Shown: in pieces, positions 8,339 to 16,192 of the stretch
Numbering within the stretch: position 1 is the stretch's first letter
How the letters are laid out: each line of letters begins with the position of its first letter
From: Bacillota bacterium
GTDB taxonomy: Bacteria > Bacillota_I > Bacilli_A > Acholeplasmatales > Acholeplasmataceae
Direction: 5' to 3'
Length of the DNA: 23,799 nucleotides
Assembly: GCA_027620815.1 (NCBI GenBank)
Contig: JAQCDH010000007.1
Span: 1 to 23,799 of the forward strand
The notes under the pieces: generated by a model
Database searches by the model: none
What the model was told of the DNA's origin: nothing
Seen by the model: only the letters and a program-made list of their open reading frames with translations
Position numbers and translations under genes: made by a program

Positions 8339-8716
8339 TTATTCCTTGTTAGCTGAGTCCGTTTTTTTAAAAAATGGTAACGCATATATCCATGTACTCA
8401 CCTTTATTGAAGAGAATCCTAAAAGTAAGATCACATAAGCTGTAATGAGTGCATCTTGTGACTCACGAAGTTGAAAGTAAACGATTACAATTATAATAAC
8501 ATACAACAAAAATCGTGTCACTAAATGTGTTGCTAATTGATTTATTTTCACATGATTACCTTTTGTAATTTGAAGCATTTGACTATGATTAAACAGCGAT
8601 GTGAGCGCACCTAATAATGCCCACTGTGCATACTCACGGTAAAAAATAAACACAATAAGTGATAATAATGCACCATATCCAATTCCGATGAATGCAATTT
8701 TATGTTCGTCTTTCAC
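8339..8716 (-). CDS. atpI: ATP synthase accessory protein I (AtpI family)
   Basis: A small protein with four predicted membrane spans and the pattern of the ATP synthase subunit I family, which helps c-ring assembly in several bacteria. The segment GALTSLFNHSQMLQ between spans 2 and 3 resembles the family's conserved G..N loop. GTG 8716 is chosen because GTGAGG lies just upstream; an in-frame GTG at 8728 would add four residues (129 aa) but has no ribosome binding site. The gene overlaps the previous one by 17 bases and lies two bases before atpB. Confidence 0.72.
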   Translation of the reverse strand: MKDEHKIAFIGIGYGALLSLIVFIFYREYAQWALLGALTSLFNHSQMLQITKGNHVKINQLATHLVTRFLLYVIIIVIVYFQLRESQDALITAYVILLLGFSSIKVSTWIYALPFFKKTDSANKE

Positions 8717-8948
8717 GCTTGGCCTCACTTTTTACAAATTGTAATAATGTTATAAAACTTAAAAAAATTCCTACAAATAACCCGATGGCACCATAAACAA
8801 TCATTCCTGAACCTTCAGGATCAACTCTTGAACCAATGTAAACACCTAAAAAAGAAAGTCCAATAATGGTCATAAATAGCTGAATGACAAGAACATATAT
8901 GGTAAGTCCCGTTTTAAGTCTATTTTGTCCCAAACAAACGATCCCCAC
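8700..8948 (-). CDS. atpZ: AtpZ-like small membrane protein of the ATP synthase operon
   Basis: An 82-aa protein with two membrane spans (about residues 15-37 and 48-71), a short loop VYIGSRVDPEGSG between them and a basic tail. This is the layout of AtpZ (ATPase gene 1) proteins, which sit with AtpI at the head of many atp operons; a Mg2+/Ca2+ import role and an assembly role have been proposed for the pair. The start is uncertain: GTG 8948 has AGGAG three bases upstream and overlaps upp by 29 bases, while TTG 8933 is an alternative. Identification rests on topology and position as much as on sequence. Confidence 0.68.
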   Translation of the reverse strand: MGIVCLGQNRLKTGLTIYVLVIQLFMTIIGLSFLGVYIGSRVDPEGSGMIVYGAIGLFVGIFLSFITLLQFVKSEAKRERRT

Positions 8949-9546
8949 AATCTCCTAGACCAGGAACAATATATCCATTCTTATCTAGTTTTTCGTCAAG
9001 CGCTGCTAAATAAATACTGACATCAGGATGATCTTTTTGAAGTCTTTGAATCCCTTCAGGGCATCCGACAAGACCAACATATCTAATGTCTAAAACACCC
9101 TGTTTTTTTAAAACATCAATTGCATAAGATGCTGAACCACCTGTTGCAAGCATAGGATCGACAACTAAAACAACACTGTCTGTAATTGTTTTAGGAAACT
9201 TTTGATAATATGATTTGGGTTCTAATGTCTCTTCATCACGATATAAACCAATATGCCCAATTTTAGCGTTCGGAATAATATTATGAATGCCATCAACCAT
9301 CCCTAACCCTGCACGAAGAATTGGCACAATAACAACCGGTTTTTCAAGTTCATATGCTGTCATGACTGCCATCGGGGTTTCAATCGTTTTAGGGGTTGTT
9401 TTAAAATCACGTGTGATTTCATATGTGATGAGTGCACCAATTTCAGAAACAGTTTCACGAAATGCTTTCGTATTTGTGTGCTTATCTCTAACTTGAGACA
9501 TTTTATGATCAATAAGTGGGTGATTCAATACCGTTACTTTAGACAT
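8920..9546 (-). CDS. upp: Uracil phosphoribosyltransferase
   Basis: This enzyme converts uracil and PRPP to UMP in pyrimidine salvage, which matters in organisms with little de novo synthesis. The PRPP-binding loop DPMLATGGSAS is at residues 130-140, and the uracil-binding C-terminus YIVPGLGDCGDRLFGT is at 192-207. Length (208 aa) is typical. ATG 9546 has GAGGA seven bases upstream. It starts two bases after rpiB ends and overlaps atpZ, the same upp-to-atp order seen in Bacillus subtilis. Confidence 0.97.
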   Translation of the reverse strand: MSKVTVLNHPLIDHKMSQVRDKHTNTKAFRETVSEIGALITYEITRDFKTTPKTIETPMAVMTAYELEKPVVIVPILRAGLGMVDGIHNIIPNAKIGHIGLYRDEETLEPKSYYQKFPKTITDSVVLVVDPMLATGGSASYAIDVLKKQGVLDIRYVGLVGCPEGIQRLQKDHPDVSIYLAALDEKLDKNGYIVPGLGDCGDRLFGTK

Positions 9547-9548
9547 GA

Positions 9549-9983
9549 TTATTCCTCGATTTCTTTAATTTTATCTATTCTTTTTAAGTGTCTTGATTCA
9601 AATTCAGTATGTAAGAACGTATCTAAAAGTTGATATACTTGCTCTTTTGTATGGGTACGTGCGCCAAATGTAATGACATTTGCGAAGTTATGTTTCTTCG
9701 CTAACATCGCTGTTTGTTCATCATAAATATTTGCAGCACGAATCCCTTTTACTTTATTGGCAGCAATACTCATCCCAATGCCTGTTCCACAAATGAGAAT
9801 GCCTAAGTCCACCGTTTGATTGGTTACGAGTTCAGCTACTTTTATTGCATAATCTGGATAATCTACATCATCTTCTGTGTCTGTTCCAACATTGAGAACT
9901 TCGATATCATGTTGTTTTAAATAGACTACCGTTTCATCTTTAAGAAGTTTTCCAGCATGGTCATTACCAATTGCAATTTTCAT
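9549..9983 (-). CDS. rpiB: Ribose-5-phosphate isomerase B
   Basis: RpiB interconverts ribose-5-phosphate and ribulose-5-phosphate in the pentose phosphate pathway, supplying ribose for PRPP and hence for Upp next door. The signature NDHAG is at residues 7-11. The catalytic cysteine is C65 in ILICGTGIGMSIAANK, and H98 in KKHNFAN is also conserved. Length (144 aa) is normal. ATG 9983 has GAGG upstream and follows prmC by one base. LacAB-type galactose-6-phosphate isomerases are related, but a single complete RpiB-like subunit favours RpiB. Confidence 0.93.
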   Translation of the reverse strand: MKIAIGNDHAGKLLKDETVVYLKQHDIEVLNVGTDTEDDVDYPDYAIKVAELVTNQTVDLGILICGTGIGMSIAANKVKGIRAANIYDEQTAMLAKKHNFANVITFGARTHTKEQVYQLLDTFLHTEFESRHLKRIDKIKEIEE

Positions 9984-9984
9984 A

Positions 9985-10839
9985 TTATACCTCTTTGATT
10001 AATGAAGCATTGTTTGGACTAAAAAATGTCATACGTTCCTTATCTTGAAGATCTTTAACTGTGATGATGGTTGCATCTTTAAAATATTTTTTGATGAGGG
10101 TATGAATACCTTCTTTTTGATTATAACCATGTTCAAATACCATCAATCCATTGATGTTTAAATGCATGGATGCTTGAGATAAAACCGTTTCATAATGTGT
10201 GAGTCCACTTTGTCCTCCATATAAAGCAAGTGAGGGCTCTTTATCTACGGTATCACCTATAGATTCTTCATCTGGAATGTAAGGTGGGTTACACACAATG
10301 ATATCATATTGTTTATCAATTTTGGAAAACCAATTAGAAACAATAAACTTAGCTTCCACATGTAATGTCTTAGCATTATGCTTTGCAACTTCTATCGCTT
10401 CTGCACTAATATCTGCAAGCGTCACTTCAATATCATCAATTTCTTTTTTCGCTGTTAATCCGATGCAACCAGAACCTGTTCCTAAGTCGAGAAGTTGCAG
10501 TGGTTTTTTCATGTCATCTATATACATTAATACGTGTTCAACAAGTTCTTCAGTTTCATTTCTAGGAATTAAGACATGTGCATTAACCATAAACTTATAG
10601 CCAAAGAAGTATCGATATCCTAAAATGTAGTCAACAGGGAGATGGTCGTCAATATATTTGTGTAGTGCATCTTTGATTGTTTTAAGCAGTGTTTCTTCAA
10701 CGTCTTCATTCAGTTTCATATAAAAAATATGAGGTTCTAATTGAGAGAGTTCCATCGTCATGTACTTCACAACAAACTCAGATTTATTTGTTTTAATACA
10801 TAAGTCTTCATACTGATCAATGAGCTGTTTATAGGTCAT
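9985..10839 (-). CDS. prmC: Peptide chain release factor N5-glutamine methyltransferase
   Basis: PrmC methylates the glutamine of the GGQ motif in release factors, using S-adenosylmethionine. The N-terminal helical domain is followed by the SAM motif LDLGTGSG (117-124) and the catalytic NPPYIP motif (184-189). Length (284 aa) is normal. Its ATG overlaps the prfA TGA as ATGA, so the enzyme is coupled to its substrate, as in many bacteria. A GGTGA sequence inside the end of prfA serves as ribosome binding site. Confidence 0.95.
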   Translation of the reverse strand: MTYKQLIDQYEDLCIKTNKSEFVVKYMTMELSQLEPHIFYMKLNEDVEETLLKTIKDALHKYIDDHLPVDYILGYRYFFGYKFMVNAHVLIPRNETEELVEHVLMYIDDMKKPLQLLDLGTGSGCIGLTAKKEIDDIEVTLADISAEAIEVAKHNAKTLHVEAKFIVSNWFSKIDKQYDIIVCNPPYIPDEESIGDTVDKEPSLALYGGQSGLTHYETVLSQASMHLNINGLMVFEHGYNQKEGIHTLIKKYFKDATIITVKDLQDKERMTFFSPNNASLIKEV

Positions 10840-11897
10840 GCTTCACCAGCGATTTGTCGCTTTTGAATCTCGTGAATGAGTGGTTCAATAATCAATTCTA
10901 ATTTCCCTTCCATCACTGCATCTAAGCGCTGTAATGTAAGTCCAATTCGGTGATCTGTGACACGGTTTTGAGGGTAGTTATAGGTTCTTATTTTTTCAGA
11001 GCGATCGCCACGACCAATCAGTTCTTTACGTGCTTGTTCTTCTTTTGAAAGTTGTTCTTGTAAAATTGAATCAAAAATACGCGCTTTAAGTAATTTAAAT
11101 GCTTTATCTTTATTTTCGTGTTGAGATTTACCCTCTTGACATGCCACTGCAATATTTGTTGGAATATGTGTTAAACGCACGGCACTTTTTGTTGTATTGA
11201 CAGATTGTCCACCTGGTCCACTAGATGTAAATGTATCGACTCGAATGTCATCCCACTTGACATCAATTTCAATTTCTTCAGCTTCGGGCATTACTAAAAC
11301 AACAGCTGTTGACGTATGAATACGTCCTTGCGATTCTGTTTCTGGAACACGTTGTACACGATGTGTCCCAGACTCATATTTTAAAAGGGAATAGACACCT
11401 TTACCTGAAACCATAAATTCAATGGATGTATATCCTCCCATTGCGCCTTCCATGGCGTTAAGTAGTTCTATTTTAAATCCTTTTGTTTCTGCATACTTTG
11501 AGTATAGTCTAAAAAGGTCACCAGCAAATATATTGCCTTCATCTCCACCAGCAGCACCTTTGATTTCAATGATGATATTTTTATCATCATTTGGATCTTT
11601 AGGTAAAAGTAAAATTTTTAAGGTATCTTCTAAATGAATTAACTTTTCATTTAACTCTTGAAATTCAATTTCTGCCATGTCTAGCATGTCTTTATCTTTT
11701 TCAAGTTTCATCATCTTTTCAGTTTGTTTTAACTGATTAGAAATTGTTAAATATTCATCATAAACTTCAACGATTTTAGCAAAATCACTTTGCTTTTTAA
11801 GTAACTCCTTCATCTCTTTCATATCAATAAAGGATGCTTGAAGTTTGAGGAGTATTTCTTCGTATTGTTTTTTAATTAAATCGAGTCTATCATACAT
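10836..11897 (-). CDS. prfA: Peptide chain release factor 1
   Basis: RF1 ends translation at UAA and UAG. The stop-codon reading tripeptide is PET (185-187, in RVPETESQGRIH), as in Bacillus RF1, and the peptidyl-release motif GGQ is at 229-231 in SSGPGGQSVN. Length (353 aa) is normal. ATG 11897 follows AAGGTGAT. It heads the long prfA-atp operon. The gene itself ends in TGA, which RF1 does not read, so RF2 should be encoded elsewhere. Confidence 0.97.
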   Translation of the reverse strand: MYDRLDLIKKQYEEILLKLQASFIDMKEMKELLKKQSDFAKIVEVYDEYLTISNQLKQTEKMMKLEKDKDMLDMAEIEFQELNEKLIHLEDTLKILLLPKDPNDDKNIIIEIKGAAGGDEGNIFAGDLFRLYSKYAETKGFKIELLNAMEGAMGGYTSIEFMVSGKGVYSLLKYESGTHRVQRVPETESQGRIHTSTAVVLVMPEAEEIEIDVKWDDIRVDTFTSSGPGGQSVNTTKSAVRLTHIPTNIAVACQEGKSQHENKDKAFKLLKARIFDSILQEQLSKEEQARKELIGRGDRSEKIRTYNYPQNRVTDHRIGLTLQRLDAVMEGKLELIIEPLIHEIQKRQIAGEA

Positions 11898-11912
11898 ATC
11901 ATCACCTTTAAT

Positions 11913-11921
11913 ATTGTATCA
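11913..11921 (-). promoter_or_regulatory. Extended -10 promoter of the prfA-atp operon
   Basis: The minus strand reads TGATACAAT, with -10 TACAAT at 11913-11918. No good -35 lies at 16-18 bases. The hexamer is only 15 bases from the prfA ATG, so the predicted leader is about 9-11 bases and the ribosome binding site would lie at the very 5' end of the mRNA. Confidence 0.55.
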
Positions 11922-11977
11922 TGATTTTGACATTCTTTTATCATTCTTAAATGAAAAAACTTATAAAATAAGGATAA

Positions 11978-12015
11978 AAAAAGTAGAAATGAATCAATGA
12001 TCATTTCTACTTTTT
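11978..12015 (-). terminator. Terminator of the gdpP-rplI/dnaB operon
   Basis: A perfect 15-base-pair stem AAAAAGTAGAAATGA (11978-11992) / TCATTTCTACTTTTT (12001-12015) with an 8-base loop lies 30 bases downstream of dnaB. On the minus strand it ends in a run of seven T. It separates dnaB from the prfA promoter. Confidence 0.88.
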
Positions 12016-12045
12016 GGAAAACATATTGTATGTATATCGTTACTT

Positions 12046-13401
12046 TTATTCGTTAGGCTTATATTCTTCAAATCGATTTTCTTGAGCAACAAATCGTGAG
12101 TATTCAGTATCAAATCTAAAGAATCTAGAGACGCCTGCAACCCCTTGTCTATTTTTAGCAATAATGAGTTCAACTTCACCCGTGTTTTGATCATCTGTTT
12201 TTTTATAGTAATCAGATCTAAATAAAAACATGACGATGTCAGCATCTTGCTCAATACTTCCTGATTCTCTTAAATCGGCAAGAATAGGTTTTTTATCTTC
12301 ACGTTTTTCAACTTCACGAGATAACTGAGATAATGCCATCACTGGAATTTTTAATTCTCTTGCCATTTGCTTTAAGCTTCGAGAAATATTTGCAACTTCT
12401 TCTTGTCGATTCCCACTTCTGTTATCTGATTTAATAAGTTGTAAGTAATCGATCACAACAAAATCTAATCCTTTTTCTTGAGCAAGTTTACGACATTTCG
12501 CACGTATATCTAAAACGGAAACAGACCCTGAATCATCAAAGTGAATATTAAGTTGATTGAGTGATTGCATACCACTTTCAAAATATTGCCATTCTTTGGT
12601 TGATAAATTTCCTGTTTTTAAACGTGTATTTTTTAGATTTGCTTCTGTGGATAACATACGTGAAACAAGTTGCGTATTACTCATCTCTAAACTAAAGATG
12701 GCAACATTTGCTTTTCCTTCTTTGTTTCTTTTAGCGACATTCATCGCAACATTCATTGCAAAGGCACTTTTCCCCATTGAAGGTCGTGCTGCTAAAATAA
12801 TAAGTTCTTCGGGTTGAAGTCCAGCTGAAAGTTCATCTAAGTTTTTATACCCGGTCATGAGCCCTGTAATACCTTGTTTATTGGCATTACGTTCTGATAC
12901 TTCTTTGACTTCTTTTGTGATTTCAGATAAGGATGCAAACGATGATGCTTTTCTTCTTTTGGAGATCTCAAAAATACCACTTTCAGCGTAATCAACATAT
13001 TCTGAAACTTCCATATCTTTTCCGTATCCATGTTCAATCACTTGAGATGCAAAATCAATAATATCTCTTTTTAAAGATGCTTCTTTGATCATATCAACAT
13101 ACGTGTCTAAATGAGACGTCGAAGGAATCATTTCAGCAAGACTATACAAATACTCTAATCCACCAGAAGTTTCAAGCACACGATGTTCTCTTAAGATGGC
13201 ACCAATACTGACATAATCAATGGTTTTTGATTGAAAATCAAGTTGCTTCATCGCATCAAAAATGTGTTGATGATGTTGATCAAAAAAATCTGATGTCTTA
13301 AGTAAATCTGATACAGATGCCATTTTTTTAGGATCTAAAAATAAAATTCCTAATACACGTTGTTCCGCATCTAAATGATGTGGTAATGTTTTCGCAGCCA
13401 T
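12046..13401 (-). CDS. dnaB: Replicative DNA helicase
   Basis: This is the hexameric 5'-3' helicase of the replication fork (called DnaC in Bacillus subtilis). The N-terminal primase-interacting domain (about 1-105) starts LPHHLDAEQRVLGILF. The RecA-like domain carries Walker A ARPSMGKSA (205-213), Walker B VVIDYLQL near residue 320, and SRSLKQMARELKIPV followed by ALSQLSREVEKR. No intein is present. Length (451 aa) is normal. ATG 13401 has AAGGA seven bases upstream and lies two bases after the GdpP-L9 gene, preserving the Bacillus order gdpP-rplI-dnaB. Confidence 0.97.
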   Translation of the reverse strand: MAAKTLPHHLDAEQRVLGILFLDPKKMASVSDLLKTSDFFDQHHQHIFDAMKQLDFQSKTIDYVSIGAILREHRVLETSGGLEYLYSLAEMIPSTSHLDTYVDMIKEASLKRDIIDFASQVIEHGYGKDMEVSEYVDYAESGIFEISKRRKASSFASLSEITKEVKEVSERNANKQGITGLMTGYKNLDELSAGLQPEELIILAARPSMGKSAFAMNVAMNVAKRNKEGKANVAIFSLEMSNTQLVSRMLSTEANLKNTRLKTGNLSTKEWQYFESGMQSLNQLNIHFDDSGSVSVLDIRAKCRKLAQEKGLDFVVIDYLQLIKSDNRSGNRQEEVANISRSLKQMARELKIPVMALSQLSREVEKREDKKPILADLRESGSIEQDADIVMFLFRSDYYKKTDDQNTGEVELIIAKNRQGVAGVSRFFRFDTEYSRFVAQENRFEEYKPNE

Positions 13402-13403
13402 AA

Positions 13404-13856
13404 TTAGTCCTTTTTCTCTTCTTCAATATGAACTTCAAATTGAGCATCTACACCTTTAAGTAAGTGTACCGTTACTGTATAAATGCCTATTGAATTTATA
13501 TCTGAAGAAAGTTCAACTTTTTTCTTATCAAGGGTAATTCCGTGAACTTGTTCAAACGTCTCGACAATATTTTTAGTTGTAATTGCACCAAAAAGTTTTC
13601 CATCTTTTCCAACTTGAATGGTGAGTTTAATATGTTTGTGATCTATTTCTTGTTTAAGTTTTTTCATGAGCTCAATGTGTTTTTGTTGAGTTTCAAATTC
13701 TTTTTCTTGACGGTCATGTAAATTTTTTATATTATCGTCATTGGCCATAATTGCTTTCTTTTGAGTCAATAAAAATTGTCCATATCCACCAGCAACTTCA
13801 ATCACTTCGTCTTTTTTTCCGCGACCTTTAACATCTTCTAATAAGATAACTTTCAT
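13404..13856 (-). other. rplI: Ribosomal protein L9 region with possible internal translation start
   Basis: L9 binds 23S rRNA domain V and helps maintain reading frame. Within the fusion, ATG 13856 lies exactly where free L9 proteins begin. The region has the N-terminal rRNA-binding domain with VAGGYGQFLL, the long connecting helix (about residues 41-75 of L9) and the C-terminal domain. A strong GGAGG (13870-13874) lies 13 bases upstream, longer than the ideal 5-9 but usable, so free L9 might be made from this internal site. It could equally be a relic of the ancestral separate gene, or the chance reading of the Tyr-Gly-Gly codons. Confidence 0.6.
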
Positions 13857-15830
13857 AGGTTGATCTTGACCTCCATATTCTAAATAAATTTTTTGTTTAA
13901 TTGCTTCGATCATATCCTCAATCTCAACTTCTTTTTGAACAGCGGCACTTGTTAAATGTCCCCCACCCCCAAAGAATTCCATGATGACTTGAACATTAAT
14001 TTGTCCAGTAGATCTTGCAGAAACACCAACAATACCTTCTTTAACATATCCAACTGAAAAAACAGCATCAATGTTTTCGATATCTAGCGCTGCTTCTGCA
14101 GCTTGTGCTAGTAAGATACGATCTACAAATAACGATGTATCTTTTAAAATCATAAAATGGTTTTCAATGATTTCAGCTTTAGAAATGAGATCATAAATAT
14201 GTTTGGTTTTACTAAAATCTTTTTTAAGCCACGTATGAACTTTTGATAAATCAGCACCTAGTTCTTTTAATTTGGCAGCGACTTCAAACGTTCTAGGACC
14301 CGTCCTTAATGTGAATTGATTAGTATCAACAACCATCCCACCATACATGATACTTGCATACAATGGATCAAATTCAAATGGTATTAAGTTTTCATAAAAT
14401 GACCAAATATCAATCACAAGTTCAACAGTTGAGGATGCATATGGTTCAATGTAGCTATTGTCTGATGTAACAGCATCATCACTTGCACGGTGATGATCAA
14501 TCATAATGATATGTCCAACTTCATCTACAATATTTGGATCAATCAGTAATTGTTTAGATTGTGTATCAACAATTACAAGAACACTTTTACTTGTCAACGT
14601 TACTTGATCTAAAGCGATTCGCGGATCTTCATGTATTTTTAAAAGTTCGTTAAAAACTTTAAATGCTGTTTGATCAAGTTCATCATCGGGGGCAATAAGA
14701 TACGTCTTACTTTGAACAGTCTTTGCCATTTGATAGGTCCCTAACATTGCGCCAAGTGCATCTAAATCTGCACGTTTGTGACCTGTAATATAGACCACAT
14801 CACTCGATTCAAATAATTGTTTCATCGTTTGAGCTTGAATACGCGCATTCACTCGACTATTACTTGAAACAGACTCTTTTGTTGCACCAAAATAAGCAAT
14901 CTTTTGATGTTGCACATTAACAACAGCTTGATCACCACCACGCTTTTCTGCGAGTTCAATTGCATTTTGAGCATATACACCTAATGATTCAAAAGGCGTA
15001 TCCCAAGAAGCAATCCCCATGGATAAAGTGACTCGAACATCATGTTTCTCTGAAATTTTTCTAACATCATCTAAAATCTTAAATTGATGCTGCATCATTT
15101 CGGATAATTTTTCTCGTGTTGTAAATGCAATGATACGATCATCTGATAATTGCTGTAAATACGCTTCATATTGATTTGCCCAGTCTGCAATCGTACCTAA
15201 ATATTGACCTTTTAAATTAGACTGATCTGAAACGGGTAAACTCGCGAGTGATTCATCAATATAATCGAGTGACATCAGTAACATCACTGGTAAGTGCTCT
15301 TGATACTTTTGTTCTAATAAGACAAGATCTGTAGCTAAAAACATATAGATGAATTTAAATTCTGGTTTATAAAAAGCATCAAAGATCATGTCATTAAATT
15401 CAAATCTAAATTCAAGCACTTGGTTTTCAACTTGCTCATATAAAAATTCAGAAATCTCATTTAAAGGTTTATTCACCATACGTTGCGATAATTTTTCTTT
15501 AGCAAAAACACTTGCCCATCTGATATCAAAATTGTCATCTAAAGCGATCATCGCAATGGGAAGTTGATTAAAAAGTTCATCTCCAACTTGATTGACATGA
15601 TATGAAACACGACTCCATAATTCTATTCGGTGATTAAGACGCTTAATTTTTTCACGCATTTGATTCGAGAAAAATGAAAAAATCATAATCGCAGCAATCA
15701 ACAAGGATAAAACACCAATACCTAAAAAAAGATATTGGTTGGTGTTGATATTTGGTATGACGTCTAATGCAAGATAAATTGCAAGACCAGTAAAAATAAC
15801 CGCTAATATCGCAAACACAATTTTTTTCAT
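13404..15830 (-). CDS. gdpP: GdpP-type c-di-AMP phosphodiesterase fused to ribosomal protein L9
   Basis: One 808-aa frame joins two proteins that are separate neighbours in Bacillus. Residues 1-658 are GdpP: two membrane spans (about 4-25 and 33-54), a PAS-like region, a degenerate GGDEF domain (170-310, ending KRGGDQAVV), then the DHH/DHHA1 phosphodiesterase with HKRADLD (351-357), D422, DHH (445-447), D502 in VVDTNQFTLRTG, and GGGGH (621-625). All metal ligands are kept, so c-di-AMP hydrolysis to pApA is expected. Residues 659-808 are a complete 150-aa L9 (MKVILLEDVKGRGKK...). Each half has normal length, so the fusion amounts to loss of the GdpP stop codon. ATG 15830 follows GAGGA. Such fusions are known from mollicute annotations; the consequence for the ribosome is unclear. 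Confidence 0.93.
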   Translation of the reverse strand: MKKIVFAILAVIFTGLAIYLALDVIPNINTNQYLFLGIGVLSLLIAAIMIFSFFSNQMREKIKRLNHRIELWSRVSYHVNQVGDELFNQLPIAMIALDDNFDIRWASVFAKEKLSQRMVNKPLNEISEFLYEQVENQVLEFRFEFNDMIFDAFYKPEFKFIYMFLATDLVLLEQKYQEHLPVMLLMSLDYIDESLASLPVSDQSNLKGQYLGTIADWANQYEAYLQQLSDDRIIAFTTREKLSEMMQHQFKILDDVRKISEKHDVRVTLSMGIASWDTPFESLGVYAQNAIELAEKRGGDQAVVNVQHQKIAYFGATKESVSSNSRVNARIQAQTMKQLFESSDVVYITGHKRADLDALGAMLGTYQMAKTVQSKTYLIAPDDELDQTAFKVFNELLKIHEDPRIALDQVTLTSKSVLVIVDTQSKQLLIDPNIVDEVGHIIMIDHHRASDDAVTSDNSYIEPYASSTVELVIDIWSFYENLIPFEFDPLYASIMYGGMVVDTNQFTLRTGPRTFEVAAKLKELGADLSKVHTWLKKDFSKTKHIYDLISKAEIIENHFMILKDTSLFVDRILLAQAAEAALDIENIDAVFSVGYVKEGIVGVSARSTGQINVQVIMEFFGGGGHLTSAAVQKEVEIEDMIEAIKQKIYLEYGGQDQPMKVILLEDVKGRGKKDEVIEVAGGYGQFLLTQKKAIMANDDNIKNLHDRQEKEFETQQKHIELMKKLKQEIDHKHIKLTIQVGKDGKLFGAITTKNIVETFEQVHGITLDKKKVELSSDINSIGIYTVTVHLLKGVDAQFEVHIEEEKKD

Positions 15831-15848
15831 GTTATCCTCTTATTCATT

Positions 15849-15857
15849 ATTATATCA
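15849..15857 (-). promoter_or_regulatory. Extended -10 promoter of the gdpP-rplI/dnaB operon
   Basis: The minus strand reads TGATATAAT: a perfect -10 (15849-15854) with the TG extension. No good -35 is found. The predicted leader is about 12 bases and just contains the AGAGGA ribosome binding site (15835-15840). Confidence 0.6.
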
Positions 15858-15905
15858 AATGATTGACTGTATATCATGTTTTTTTTGTTTTTATATAGAT
15901 GAAAA

Positions 15906-15928
15906 AAAACCTCAATTAATGAGGTTTT
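15906..15928 (-). terminator. Terminator of the rpsF-ssb-rpsR operon
   Basis: The stem AAAACCTCA (15906-15914) / TGAGGTTTT (15920-15928) with a 5-base loop starts five bases after the rpsR stop codon. On the minus strand it is followed by a run of T. It separates rpsR from the gdpP promoter. Confidence 0.88.
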
Positions 15929-15932
15929 ATAA

Positions 15933-16178
15933 TTATTCTTTCACAAATGGTAATAGAGCCATGTGACGTGCGCGTTTGATTGCAATTGCAAGTGGACGTT
16001 GCCATTTAGCAGTTGTTCCTGTCATACGTCTTGGTAAGATTTTACCACGTTCAGTAATGAATCGTTTGAGGAGTTCAACATCTTTAAAATCAATATTTGT
16101 TGCTTTGTTTTGTGTAAAGTAACAAACTTTTTTACGACGTTTGAATCCACCACGATCTTTAAAATCTCTTGGTTTCAT
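15933..16178 (-). CDS. rpsR: 30S ribosomal protein S18
   Basis: S18 forms a pair with S6 on the platform of the small subunit. The 81-aa product holds KKVCYFTQNK and the conserved core LKRFITERGKILPRRMTGTTAKWQRPLAIAIKRAR region (about residues 36-70). The single Cys19 is not followed by a second one, so this is not the zinc-binding CxxC form. ATG 16178 has AAGGAG ten bases upstream. It is the last gene of rpsF-ssb-rpsR. Confidence 0.97.
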   Translation of the reverse strand: MKPRDFKDRGGFKRRKKVCYFTQNKATNIDFKDVELLKRFITERGKILPRRMTGTTAKWQRPLAIAIKRARHMALLPFVKE

Positions 16179-16192
16179 GTATTACGTTCTCC

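Noticed and set aside
12046..13401. Intein or mobile insertion in dnaB
   Set aside because: Walker A, Walker B and the C-terminal motifs are contiguous and the protein is 451 aa, the normal length.
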